A stretch of 5,363 nt of DNA. Source: an uncultured Prevotella sp. Lineage in GTDB: Bacteria; Bacteroidota; Bacteroidia; Bacteroidales; Bacteroidaceae. Below, piece by piece: positions 1 through 5,363 of the stretch. The stretch covers positions 1-5,363 of the forward strand of contig USCX01000089.1 of assembly GCA_900553285.1 (NCBI GenBank), given 5' to 3'. A program made the translations under genes and the position numbers. Below the pieces are notes generated by a model. The model worked only from the letters and a program-made list of their open reading frames with translations. It did no database searches and was not told the DNA's origin. Numbering within the stretch: position 1 is the stretch's first letter; each line of letters opens with the position of its first letter.

Positions 1-456
1 TACCACATGGCCGATTTCCCGAAGATGGTGCGCCGCCCGGTGCTTATCAACGCCGCGCGGGGCGAGGTGGTCGACAACAATGCGCTTCTGGCCGCCCTCG
101 ACAGGGGGGATATAAGGGCAGCCGTCGTCGACACATGGGAAGGCGAGCCCCGGATATCGCTTTCTCTTCTCGACCGTGTGTTTATCGGGACGCCGCATAT
201 AGCGGGCTATTCGGCCGACGGGAAGGCCACGGGTACACGTATGGCCCTCGAAGCCGTCGCCCGCCATTTCGGGCTCGACGTGCACTTCGACATCGAGCCT
301 CCCGCCTTGCCGGAGGGCCTTGTGCCGGCCGCCGACCCTTTCGAGCGGATGCTCCAGCTCTACGATCCGCTGACCGACAGTGTCCGGCTGAAAGCCCATC
401 CCGACCGTTTCGAGTATTTAAGGGGGAATTATCCCTTGCGGCGTGAGCATTTCTGA
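1..456 (+). CDS. pdxB: 4-phosphoerythronate dehydrogenase, C-terminal part (5' end outside window)
   Basis: This cytosolic NAD-dependent enzyme oxidises 4-phospho-D-erythronate to 2-oxo-3-hydroxy-4-phosphobutanoate in the DXP-dependent pyridoxal phosphate pathway. The frame is open from base 1; the ATG at 7 is internal. Counting from the first window codon, the D-2-hydroxyacid dehydrogenase catalytic triad is visible: Arg20 in INAARGE, Glu49 in WEGEP and His66 in GTPHIAGY. The Arg-Glu spacing of 29 equals that of E. coli SerA (R240/E269). PdxB rather than another family member is indicated by WEGEP, by GTPHIAGYSADGKATGT (E. coli PdxB has a very similar GTPHIAGYTLEGKARGT), and by the C-terminal tail ending in LRGNYPLRREHF, like the PdxB dimerisation domain's LRKNYLERREW. 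The protein stops soon after this motif, so it lacks the last segment of the longer enterobacterial form. The N-terminal half and promoter are not in the window. Confidence 0.93.
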   Translation, partial: YHMADFPKMVRRPVLINAARGEVVDNNALLAALDRGDIRAAVVDTWEGEPRISLSLLDRVFIGTPHIAGYSADGKATGTRMALEAVARHFGLDVHFDIEPPALPEGLVPAADPFERMLQLYDPLTDSVRLKAHPDRFEYLRGNYPLRREHF

Positions 457-470
457 ACATACGCGGACCT

Positions 471-532
471 GGGAAGGGCAACGGGAGGCCTGCGGCGAAG
501 CCCGGGGTGCGCGGGCGGCCGTGTCCCTTCCT
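471..532 (+). other. GC-rich imperfect stem-loop directly downstream of pdxB
   Basis: Fifteen bases after the pdxB stop, GGAAGGG (472-478) can pair with CCCTTCC (525-531). Inside it, GGCC (487-490) can pair with GGCC (517-520), and GCCCG (500-504) with CGGGC (512-516). The three stems are nested and separated by bulges. No T-tract follows, so it is not a classical intrinsic terminator; it could stabilise the 3' end of the pdxB mRNA or pause polymerase. Pairing was read by eye, and GC-rich DNA forms such structures by chance fairly often. Confidence 0.35.
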
Positions 533-543
533 TGATGTGGAAA

Positions 544-606
544 CCTGTCAGGGTGCTAGAAAATCCTGTCGCCTTGATAGGTTTTCCTGTCGCACTGACA
601 GGTTTT
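544..606 (+). repeat. Three units of a 21-bp-period tandem repeat
   Basis: CCTGTC recurs at 544, 565 and 586, exactly 21 bp apart. Units 2 (565-585) and 3 (586-606) match at 18 of 21 positions. Unit 1 (544-564) is degenerate, matching unit 2 at about 12 of 21. Each good unit reads CCTGTCGC, two variable bases, TGA, T or C, AGG, TTTT. The period is a multiple of three, so short open frames across it show heptapeptide repeats (for example PVALIGF/PVALTGF). The surrounding region shows no other sign of being coding, so I treat the repeat as acting in DNA or RNA. Confidence 0.8.
565..585 (+). terminator. Weaker hairpin plus T4 in repeat unit 2
   Basis: CCTGTC (565-570) pairs with GATAGG (576-581) around a five-base loop, with one G-T wobble, and is followed by TTTT (582-585). 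It has the shape of an intrinsic terminator and sits immediately before a stronger copy of itself. The short stem and short T-tract make it weak alone. Confidence 0.4.
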
Positions 607-607
607 T
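586..607 (+). terminator. Probable intrinsic terminator in repeat unit 3
   Basis: CCTGTC (586-591) pairs perfectly with GACAGG (597-602) around the loop GCACT, followed by five T residues (603-607). It lies about 130 bp after the pdxB stop and some 275 bp before the next gene, so it would end pdxB transcription and insulate the glycosyltransferase promoter. The six-base stem is short, which limits confidence. Confidence 0.55.
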
Positions 608-771
608 CGGCCACGGCGGGCGTTTTCCCGGTCGGAATGTTCGCGGAAATGTTGTTTGCGCCCTTGTCGAGGCTTTCCCCGGAACGGTTTCCTGCCGCGG
701 TGTTTGCCTTTGTGCCTGCCTTTTCCCTGTTTTTCGTTTAACGAGGATAGGATGCGGTTCGGGCAATCCGG
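608..771. other. Non-coding stretch with no recognisable element
   Basis: This stretch lies between the repeat array and the promoter region of the GT4 gene. Short open frames cross it in several directions, but none has recognisable protein motifs or a credible start. The frame of the downstream glycosyltransferase stays open upstream to 507, yet its translation here is Cys/Arg/Phe-rich and unlike a protein domain. I see no promoter box, tRNA or known RNA in it. Confidence 0.5.
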
Positions 772-791
772 CAGAAAAACGTTTTTTTCTG
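772..791. promoter_or_regulatory. A/T-rich perfect inverted repeat upstream of the GT4 promoter
   Basis: CAGAAAAA (772-779) and TTTTTCTG (784-791) form a perfect 8-bp inverted repeat around CGTT. It ends 22 bp before the -7 box at 814, so it covers the region just upstream of or overlapping where the -33 element should be. It could be an operator or an UP-like A/T element. It is not preceded by a gene that would need a terminator there. The role is inferred from position only. Confidence 0.4.
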
Positions 792-813
792 TGTCTCTCC
801 GCCCGCCTTTCAT

Positions 814-821
814 TATCTTTG
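814..821 (+). promoter_or_regulatory. Bacteroidales -7 box of the GT4 gene
   Basis: TATCTTTG matches the Bacteroidales primary sigma factor -7 consensus TAnnTTTG exactly. A convincing -33 TTTG is not evident about 20 bp upstream. Transcription would start near 828, giving a leader of about 54 bases before the ATG at 882. The box lies inside the upstream extension of the open frame, which argues that translation starts at 882 and not further upstream. Confidence 0.7.
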
Positions 822-881
822 CAAAGCGCGGCCGGTCCGTCGAAGGACGGCGGACAGCTGTCGGGCGAAAGCGTGAGGACG

Positions 882-2018
882 ATGGAAAAGAAGACTGTGG
901 TTTATATTTGTCATGAGGAGAAAGTGTTGGGCGGCGCTGCGCTTTCGTTGATGAACCTGATACATGCCCTGCGCGACGAGGTGCACCCGATTGTGGTGGT
1001 CCGGGGAGGTCGCGGAGACGCGGTGTATGATTTTTTCGCCGCTGCGGGCTGCGAGTGCATGACCGCCCCGTTTGAGCTGAACACGACGGTTTTCCCCTGT
1101 CTGCGTACCAAAATAAGGTTTGTCCCCAAGCTGGTCCGCTATCACCTGACCAACGGACGCTGCCTGCGCATGTTGTGCGCGCGCTTGGGGAAACGGAAAG
1201 TGAGTTTGGTGCATTCAAACTCCAGTGTGGTCACTTTGGGCTATCATCTGGCGCGCCGCCTGGGCGTTCCTCACGTGTGGCATTTGCGCGAGTTCCAGGA
1301 CCGCGATTTTAGTGTGCGTCCCTTTTGCGGATGGGGGGAACTGAAAAAAAAGATATACCGTTCGGACGCGGCCGTCGCCATCACGTCCGCCGTGTTCCGG
1401 CATTGGGGGTTGCAGCATGCGCGGCGGGCATATTGCATAAGAGACGCAGTCCGTCCCGCCTCAGAAGCTGTCGCGGATGTGAGGAAGGAGAAGTACGTCG
1501 TGTTCTGTGCCGCCACACTTTCTGAGCGCAAGGGGGCGGGTTGGGCTGTCGAGGCCTTTGCGCGGTCCGGCTTGGCCCGGAAAGGCTATGTGCTGAAAAT
1601 GTTGGGCTACTGTCCGGCCGGTTATCGCGACGTGCTCGTGGCGTCGGCGGCCCGTTATGGTGTGGAACAGCATGTGGAGTGGTTGGGGTTTTGCGCCGAC
1701 GTCCGGCCTTATTTGTGTCGCGCCACGGCTTTCTTGATGTGTTCGCAAGATGAAGGGTTGGGGCGGGTGACGGTTGAAGCTCTTTTTTACGGTTGTCCGG
1801 TCGTTGCGCGCAATTCGGGAGGAACACCGGAATTCGTGCGCCATGGCGTGAACGGCTTTCTATATAATAATATGAGTGAGTGTGTCGACGCGCTGCGGCA
1901 AATGCCCGGTCAGGACTTTGAGGCGCTTGCTGCGGCGGCCAACCGAATCGCAGTGGAAGAATTTTCGGAAGAGGCGTTTGTAAGGAAGTTCCGGCCGGTT
2001 TATCAGTCGTTGTGGTGA
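882..2018 (+). CDS. GT4-family (GT-B fold) glycosyltransferase
   Basis: This 378-residue cytoplasmic, probably membrane-associated enzyme should transfer a sugar from a nucleotide-activated donor to a growing surface glycan. The N-terminal Rossmann-like half (about 1-190) begins with VVYICHEEKVLGGAALSL, the usual GT4 opening with a Gly-rich loop at 17-20; HSNSS at 111-115 and HVWHLRE at 131-137 fit acceptor-side motifs. The C-terminal half (about 204-378) has CAATLSERKG (209-218), EWLGF (266-270), and the donor-site EX7E motif (E291 in DEGLGRVTVEA, E299), then GCPVVARNSGGTPE (304-317). Length is typical and the protein looks intact. The start at 882 is chosen because family homology begins there and the -7 box lies 60 bp upstream; GAGG at 875-878 is a weak ribosome-binding candidate. 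Donor, acceptor and linkage cannot be told. It stands alone between terminator-like structures on its own promoter. Confidence 0.9.
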   Translation: MEKKTVVYICHEEKVLGGAALSLMNLIHALRDEVHPIVVVRGGRGDAVYDFFAAAGCECMTAPFELNTTVFPCLRTKIRFVPKLVRYHLTNGRCLRMLCARLGKRKVSLVHSNSSVVTLGYHLARRLGVPHVWHLREFQDRDFSVRPFCGWGELKKKIYRSDAAVAITSAVFRHWGLQHARRAYCIRDAVRPASEAVADVRKEKYVVFCAATLSERKGAGWAVEAFARSGLARKGYVLKMLGYCPAGYRDVLVASAARYGVEQHVEWLGFCADVRPYLCRATAFLMCSQDEGLGRVTVEALFYGCPVVARNSGGTPEFVRHGVNGFLYNNMSECVDALRQMPGQDFEALAAAANRIAVEEFSEEAFVRKFRPVYQSLW

Positions 2019-2028
2019 GAAGAGAAGT

Positions 2029-2051
2029 AGCGGCGGGGCGGTCGCTTTTTT
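2029..2051 (+). terminator. Probable intrinsic terminator of the GT4 gene
   Basis: AGCGGC (2029-2034) pairs with GTCGCT (2041-2046), with one G-T wobble, around the loop GGGGCG, and six T residues follow (2046-2051). It lies 10 bp past the GT4 stop, in the 35-bp gap between the convergent genes. Read on the minus strand there is no T-tract after the hairpin, so it serves the plus strand best. Confidence 0.6.
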
Positions 2052-2053
2052 CG

Positions 2054-2941
2054 TTACCCCCATATATGATTGAGGTAGAGCAACTTATAGGCGTTGAAGA
2101 GGAACAGTGACGGTTTGCGTCCTGACAGGTTTTTTCGCAGCGGCGCTCGGGACATGCGGTAGACTGTTTCGAGAAGGCGGCGGAGCTTTAAGCGGTGAAG
2201 GCGCGACAGGTGGCGTGAGACTTTGACGCGTTCCGCAAGCAGTTCTTTGTGTTTGGCAAGTGTGTGCAGCGCTTCTTCCGTCTTTTTCAGGAAAGCAGGA
2301 TTGTCTTCAAGGTCACAGTTGAGCAGCGGATTATCGATGTGCCGGATTGGGACACCGGCTGCGGATAGCTGGTAGCCGAAAAGCACGTCTTCGTACCCAT
2401 ATTCATGAAACGTCTCGTCGAAGCCGTGGGCGAGGAACGTGGTCCGCCGAATCATGAAGTTGAACGACCTGAAAGAGGCATAAGGCCTTTTCTGGCGCGC
2501 GGCGGCCGTATGTTTCTTTTCGGCCTGACGTTCGTAACGGTAGCGGAGGTTGGTGCCGCCGGACGGCAGGTGTGAGGGATGGACGATGCCTCCGCAGACC
2601 ACATCCGCCTGTCCGGATGCGGCCTGTTGCAGGTAGTTTCGCAAAAAAGCCGGGCCGGGAGGCATCCCGTCGCTGTCGACAAACAGCAGCCACTCTCCCG
2701 AGGCCATCTTTCCCAGCCAGTTTCGTACAGCCGCCCGGCCTAAGTTCCGTGGAGCCCGGAGGCTTCTTATTCCGGGCTCTTTGTTCAACCGCTTGCACGC
2801 CACGGCCACGTCATGGCGGGGCGATGCGTCGTCGCCAATCAGTATTTCGACCGCAGCGTGCAGTCCTTCCGCCTGCTTTCGCAAGGAAAGGGCCAGGGCC
2901 GAGCAGTCATAATTATATGTGGGAATGAGAATGGAAAGCAT
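2054..2941 (-). CDS. GT2-family (GT-A fold) glycosyltransferase
   Basis: This 295-residue protein is a predicted inverting glycosyltransferase, cytoplasmic or peripheral to the inner membrane, adding sugars to a lipid-linked or surface glycan. It opens with MLSILIPTYN, the first beta strand of the GT2 fold, which fixes the start. Visible motifs are the nucleotide-binding GDDAS (D37-D38), NLGRAAVRN (66-74), the metal-binding DSD (89-91) in LLFVDSDG, and the acceptor-side YGYED (181-185, E184-D185 as catalytic-base candidates), followed by GVPIRHIDNP with H201 as a possible metal ligand. Residues about 215-295 form a Lys/Arg-rich helical tail that may bind membrane. No transmembrane segment is clear. 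It converges on the GT4 gene and has its own promoter, so the two enzymes are not an operon even if they work on the same glycan. Sugar specificity is unknown. Confidence 0.9.
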   Translation of the reverse strand: MLSILIPTYNYDCSALALSLRKQAEGLHAAVEILIGDDASPRHDVAVACKRLNKEPGIRSLRAPRNLGRAAVRNWLGKMASGEWLLFVDSDGMPPGPAFLRNYLQQAASGQADVVCGGIVHPSHLPSGGTNLRYRYERQAEKKHTAAARQKRPYASFRSFNFMIRRTTFLAHGFDETFHEYGYEDVLFGYQLSAAGVPIRHIDNPLLNCDLEDNPAFLKKTEEALHTLAKHKELLAERVKVSRHLSRLHRLKLRRLLETVYRMSRAPLRKNLSGRKPSLFLFNAYKLLYLNHIWG

Positions 2942-3052
2942 GGGGCGGGGAGTGAAAGGCGGTTGAGGCTTGGTGGAACATGAGGGGTAGTGCGGCGGAA
3001 GTCACAGCAGGGAGACATCGCTTGTCCTCATCCCGTTTGTGGTTTGTGTCTT

Positions 3053-3084
3053 GCCGGGAGGTGCGACGCGCCGCGCCTCCCGGC
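3053..3084 (-). promoter_or_regulatory. 13-bp hairpin in the 5' leader of the GT2 gene
   Basis: GCCGGGAGGTGCG (3053-3065) pairs along its whole length with CGCGCCTCCCGGC (3072-3084), with a single G-T pair, around the six-base loop ACGCGC. It lies between the minus-strand -7 box (3133-3140) and the GT2 start codon at 2941, so it would be in the mRNA leader. No T-tract follows on either strand, so it is not a standard terminator. An attenuation, RNA-stability or protein-binding role is inferred only from its strength and position. Confidence 0.5.
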
Positions 3085-3132
3085 GCCGGGTGAGTCGTGG
3101 CAGGTTGCTTTTGCCGCACGGTATTGTCAGGG

Positions 3133-3140
3133 CAAAAGTA
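3133..3140 (-). promoter_or_regulatory. Bacteroidales -7 box of the GT2 gene
   Basis: Read on the minus strand the sequence is TACTTTTG, an exact TAnnTTTG match. A minus-strand TTTG exists at 3153-3156 but is only 12 bp upstream, closer than the usual -33 spacing of about 20 bp. Transcription would start near 3126, giving a leader of about 185 bases. Confidence 0.6.
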
Positions 3141-3183
3141 ATATATTCTTTCCAAAGGGAGTGGGCGGATGTGAAATTTCGGC

Positions 3184-3215
3184 AAAAAGGAAAGTCCGGA
3201 CCCTACCTCCTTTTT
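3184..3215. other. A-tract/T-tract hairpin in the divergent region
   Basis: AAAAAGGA (3184-3191) is the exact reverse complement of TCCTTTTT (3208-3215), with one more T after it. The 16-base loop contains the palindrome GTCCGGAC (3194-3201). The shape is that of a bidirectional intrinsic terminator, yet it lies between two outward-facing promoters where no annotated transcript should end. It may block stray readthrough between the two promoters or mark a small RNA; neither is shown. Confidence 0.4.
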
Positions 3216-3342
3216 TCATGGCTGGGGCGGAAAGAGCAGCCTGTGTTTTCGCAGAAAGCAGGTCTAAGCCTTTTTTTTCTTTTCCGAATGTTAAATTTTG
3301 AAATCTTGTGACGGTTTCGTTTTTATTGTGGTTGAAAAACAA

Positions 3343-3350
3343 TATATTTG
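3343..3350 (+). promoter_or_regulatory. Bacteroidales -7 box of the secreted-protein gene
   Basis: TATATTTG is an exact TAnnTTTG match. TTG occurs at 3326-3328, but 14 bp is short for the usual spacing, so the -33 element is uncertain. Start of transcription is expected near 3357, leaving a leader of about 57 bases. The leader is A/T-rich just before the ATG at 3414, as is common for translated Bacteroidota genes without a Shine-Dalgarno sequence. Confidence 0.7.
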
Positions 3351-3413
3351 CAGCAGTGATCAGTAACGCAATACTATGGATTAAAAACAGTGTTTAACAA
3401 ATCTTCTTCATTT

Positions 3414-5363
3414 ATGAGAAAAACATTATTACTCAGTCTCTTGGTGCTCATCGGTACGTTGACCGGTTGGGCACAAGTCCCGGGTACGGAGAAGGGCTTT
3501 ACTCGCGTGGGTGCGTCTACCATCAAGGCGGGAATGAATGTGGCCTTTCAAAGTATCTCGAGGACCAATTCGTACCATTGGTTTCAAGGTGTGGGTCCCG
3601 CAGACGACTTCAACGCGAACTCGATTTGGATCGTAGAGGAAAGCGGCCAGACAGCTACGGATGGCACTACGCCGCTCTACTATTTGCGGCAGAAGAATGC
3701 CGAAGACGGTGTGGCCTACTTGCAGATGCCGGGTGCCGCAGCCGTGGACATCACGATGGGCCCGAAGGAAACGGCCGCAGCCGTGGAATTCCGTCCTTAC
3801 TCTGAAACGCCGTCGACCGACCAGGATGGCCTTTCGGAGTGGATGGATGACAATCTCACGACGCGTGTGACTCTGATAGTAGGCGAAACGACTACCCGCC
3901 TGAACTGTAATGCCAACTGGAGCTCCGCCGTCGGAAACGTGCGTTGGGCTACCGGTTTAGCCTCTTGGTCCTTCTGGAACATCTATCAGGTGCCGGAGAA
4001 CATCACGTTCGTCCCCATTACGTATAACATGAACTTCTTCGATGGCAGCACTGATGTGACTTTGGAGGATGCCGGACTTTCCGACCTGCTTCCTACGGAA
4101 GTGGCTAACAACGAGGGTGTGATTAAAGTGGAGGCCATGTTGGGCGACTCAATCACTTTCCCCGAATACACCAACAACACGTTGCGTTCGGCGTTGAAGG
4201 CTGACGGAACTGTCTTTACGGATGCTGCTTACTTCAAGCTCACGGAAGACATGCTGACGAATGGCGCACTCTCGCTGAACTTGTCTTATTCGTCTGACCC
4301 GCGGATCACATTCCACAGCACCATCGATCCGAGCTTGGTAGGTGAGAGTTCTGGTTACTTCACCTTTGACGATGGCACCGAAGAGATGGATAATCCTGTT
4401 CGCGTGACTACGGGCGACTCTATCGTGGCTCCGCGTCTTTCCCGCTTCACGGCCGTGACGCCTATCAAGGCCATCGCCGACAAGTCTCAGACAATCGACG
4501 TGGTTTACCGCCCGTGGCGTATGGTTTCCCTCACGTATGTGTATGTAGCGGCTGACGGCTCGTATAAGGACATCCGGACAGATGAAATTTATTATGACAT
4601 CGATTCTCTTATTGCCGCTCCTGACTTGGGTGAACTTTACGTGTACAACGAAGAGTTGACCAACGATGGTTCGTTGAATGAGGCTACTCTTCCCCTCACC
4701 GTAACGAAGGAGAATATCTATGATGGTGAGACCTTCTACATCGTCTATGATGTGAATGCTCCTATCAAGACGACTGACGTTTCCGACGACGGTACCGTGC
4801 CTGAGGACGCTACGTGGTACATCCTTCGTATGCGTGGCAACAAGGTGCTGACCGACGGCGGATTTGAGACTGTAACAGATACGGTGCAGGACGCGCAGAT
4901 GGTGAACCTCGAGCAGCTTGCATCCCTGTCCGGCCTCGACCCGGAGGGAGATTTGCAGCTGTGGAGTTACAAAATTGCGATCGCGCCGGAAAATGCCGAC
5001 GGGCGTACCTTCATGCTGGGCACCGATACCGGCCTGTCGTATATCGACGGGCAGGAATATCTGGTGGACGGCACCCGCTACCTCGTGACCGTCACCTATC
5101 GCAGCGAAACGCAGGACTACCGCCTGCTCGGCTGGACAAAGGACACGGATGGCACGGCGCTGGCCGTGTATGAACAGTCCGGCCGCTTGACGGACTATCT
5201 GCGCGACATTTACGCCGCGACGCACGGCGCGAATAACATTCACGGCTATTTCTATCCAAGCTTCTACAACGGCATGGACGGCTACGGCAGACCCGTTCAT
5301 ATTGACGCGTACTTCTCCACCTTCCCGGACGAAGCCGGCGGATGGGGTGTATACCTGCCCACG
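3414..5363 (+). CDS. Large secreted or surface protein of unknown function, N-terminal 650 residues (3' end outside window)
   Basis: The frame is open for 650 codons to the window edge with no stop or frameshift. The start is set by a clear Sec signal peptide: MRKT, a hydrophobic core LLLSLLVLIGTL, then GWA-Q with likely cleavage after residue 20. There is no lipobox Cys, so it is exported to the periplasm or beyond. The mature part is acidic, rich in Thr, Asp, Tyr and Gly, and reads as a chain of beta-rich modules without transmembrane segments. Residues about 40-104 (NSIWIVEESG, then YYLRQKN and GVAYLQ) and the WYILRMRGNKVL segment at 468-479 loosely resemble the ricin-type beta-trefoil or carbohydrate-binding modules of gut Bacteroidales surface proteins; this is a weak impression. 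From about residue 518 codon choice changes sharply (see findings). I recognise no catalytic motif. An adhesin or glycan-binding role is possible but unproven. Confidence 0.8.
   Translation, partial: MRKTLLLSLLVLIGTLTGWAQVPGTEKGFTRVGASTIKAGMNVAFQSISRTNSYHWFQGVGPADDFNANSIWIVEESGQTATDGTTPLYYLRQKNAEDGVAYLQMPGAAAVDITMGPKETAAAVEFRPYSETPSTDQDGLSEWMDDNLTTRVTLIVGETTTRLNCNANWSSAVGNVRWATGLASWSFWNIYQVPENITFVPITYNMNFFDGSTDVTLEDAGLSDLLPTEVANNEGVIKVEAMLGDSITFPEYTNNTLRSALKADGTVFTDAAYFKLTEDMLTNGALSLNLSYSSDPRITFHSTIDPSLVGESSGYFTFDDGTEEMDNPVRVTTGDSIVAPRLSRFTAVTPIKAIADKSQTIDVVYRPWRMVSLTYVYVAADGSYKDIRTDEIYYDIDSLIAAPDLGELYVYNEELTNDGSLNEATLPLTVTKENIYDGETFYIVYDVNAPIKTTDVSDDGTVPEDATWYILRMRGNKVLTDGGFETVTDTVQDAQMVNLEQLASLSGLDPEGDLQLWSYKIAIAPENADGRTFMLGTDTGLSYIDGQEYLVDGTRYLVTVTYRSETQDYRLLGWTKDTDGTALAVYEQSGRLTDYLRDIYAATHGANNIHGYFYPSFYNGMDGYGRPVHIDAYFSTFPDEAGGWGVYLPT

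Larger units (their letters stand above)
2942..3413. other. Divergent intergenic region (472 bp)
   Basis: This stretch separates the minus-strand GT2 gene from the plus-strand secreted-protein gene. It contains one -7 box for each direction, a strong GC-rich hairpin in the GT2 leader, an A-tract/T-tract hairpin at 3184-3215, and a T-rich run at 3271-3283. GC content drops clearly from about 3130 towards the plus-strand gene. The open frames crossing it are short and show no protein motifs, so I call it non-coding. The roughly 185-base leader of the GT2 gene is long and could be regulatory. Confidence 0.6.

Noticed and set aside
532..741. A 69-codon hydrophobic small frame (plus strand) over the 21-bp repeats
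   Set aside because: It lies over the terminator-like repeats, lacks its own promoter box, and its heptapeptide repeats follow simply from the 21-bp period. A real microprotein cannot be fully excluded.
507..881. Upstream in-frame extension of the GT4 gene (125 extra codons)
   Set aside because: It crosses the repeat array and contains the -7 box. Its translation is Cys/Arg/Phe-rich without domain character, and GT4 homology starts at MEKKTVVYIC.
3189..3201. GGAAAGTCCGGAC resembles the conserved GAGGAAAGTCCGGGC segment of bacterial RNase P RNA
   Set aside because: The other conserved RNase P segments are not seen nearby, and the space before the promoter and gene at 3343-3414 is too short for the roughly 350-base RNA. 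Taken as chance similarity.
2990..3342. Short frames of about 70-103 codons on both strands across the divergent intergenic region
   Set aside because: They overlap promoters and hairpins, show no protein motifs, and conflict with one another.
3467..3805. A 112-codon plus-strand frame overlapping the secreted-protein gene
   Set aside because: Shadow frame inside a gene with a clear signal peptide; its translation is Arg/Gly/Cys-rich with no motif.
4149..5300. A 383-codon open frame on the minus strand opposite the secreted-protein gene
   Set aside because: Its translation is dominated by His, Val, Arg and Ile, typical of the antisense of a Thr/Asp/Tyr-rich gene. It has no motif, while the plus strand has a signal peptide, promoter and longer frame.
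1..5363. CRISPR array, tRNA, rRNA, insertion sequence, toxin-antitoxin or phage-defence genes
   Set aside because: I looked for spaced repeats, cloverleaf-like segments, transposase motifs and typical defence motifs and found none. The only tandem repeat has a 21-bp period, far too short for CRISPR.

Overview
The window looks like chromosomal DNA from a moderately GC-rich member of the Bacteroidota, probably order Bacteroidales. The main evidence is the promoters. All three non-coding stretches that should drive a gene carry an exact match to the Bacteroidales -7 box TAnnTTTG (814-821 plus, 3133-3140 minus, 3343-3350 plus), and start codons lack clear Shine-Dalgarno sequences. A genus cannot be assigned from the sequence alone; the GC level would fit Alistipes-like or related gut lineages, but that is a guess.

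Layout. 1-456 (+) is the 3' end of a 4-phosphoerythronate dehydrogenase gene (pdxB, vitamin B6 synthesis). 457-881 is non-coding. It holds a GC-rich stem-loop right after pdxB, a 21-bp-period repeat array whose last two units each form a hairpin followed by T residues (tandem terminator-like), an A/T palindrome, and the promoter of the next gene. 882-2018 (+) is a complete GT4-type glycosyltransferase gene. It converges, across 35 bp with a probable terminator, on 2054-2941 (-), a complete GT2-type glycosyltransferase gene. 2942-3413 is a 472-bp divergent intergenic region with one promoter for each direction, a 13-bp GC-rich hairpin in the leader of the GT2 gene, and an A-tract/T-tract hairpin. 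From 3414 (+) to the window end runs a 650-codon open frame with no stop: the N-terminal part of a large secreted or surface protein of unknown function.

The two glycosyltransferases probably act on a surface polysaccharide or glycoconjugate, but each has its own promoter and there is no wzx/wzy-type cluster in view, so the product is unknown. The pdxB gene is unrelated in function. The secreted protein is the least understood part. Its coding style changes abruptly near 4965: CTG becomes the main Leu codon and GGC the main Gly codon, while the frame stays open. This suggests either a transferred domain or a chimeric join in the assembly. I see no tRNA, rRNA, CRISPR array, insertion sequence or defence system. 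Nothing in the window supports a claim of a new multi-gene system.
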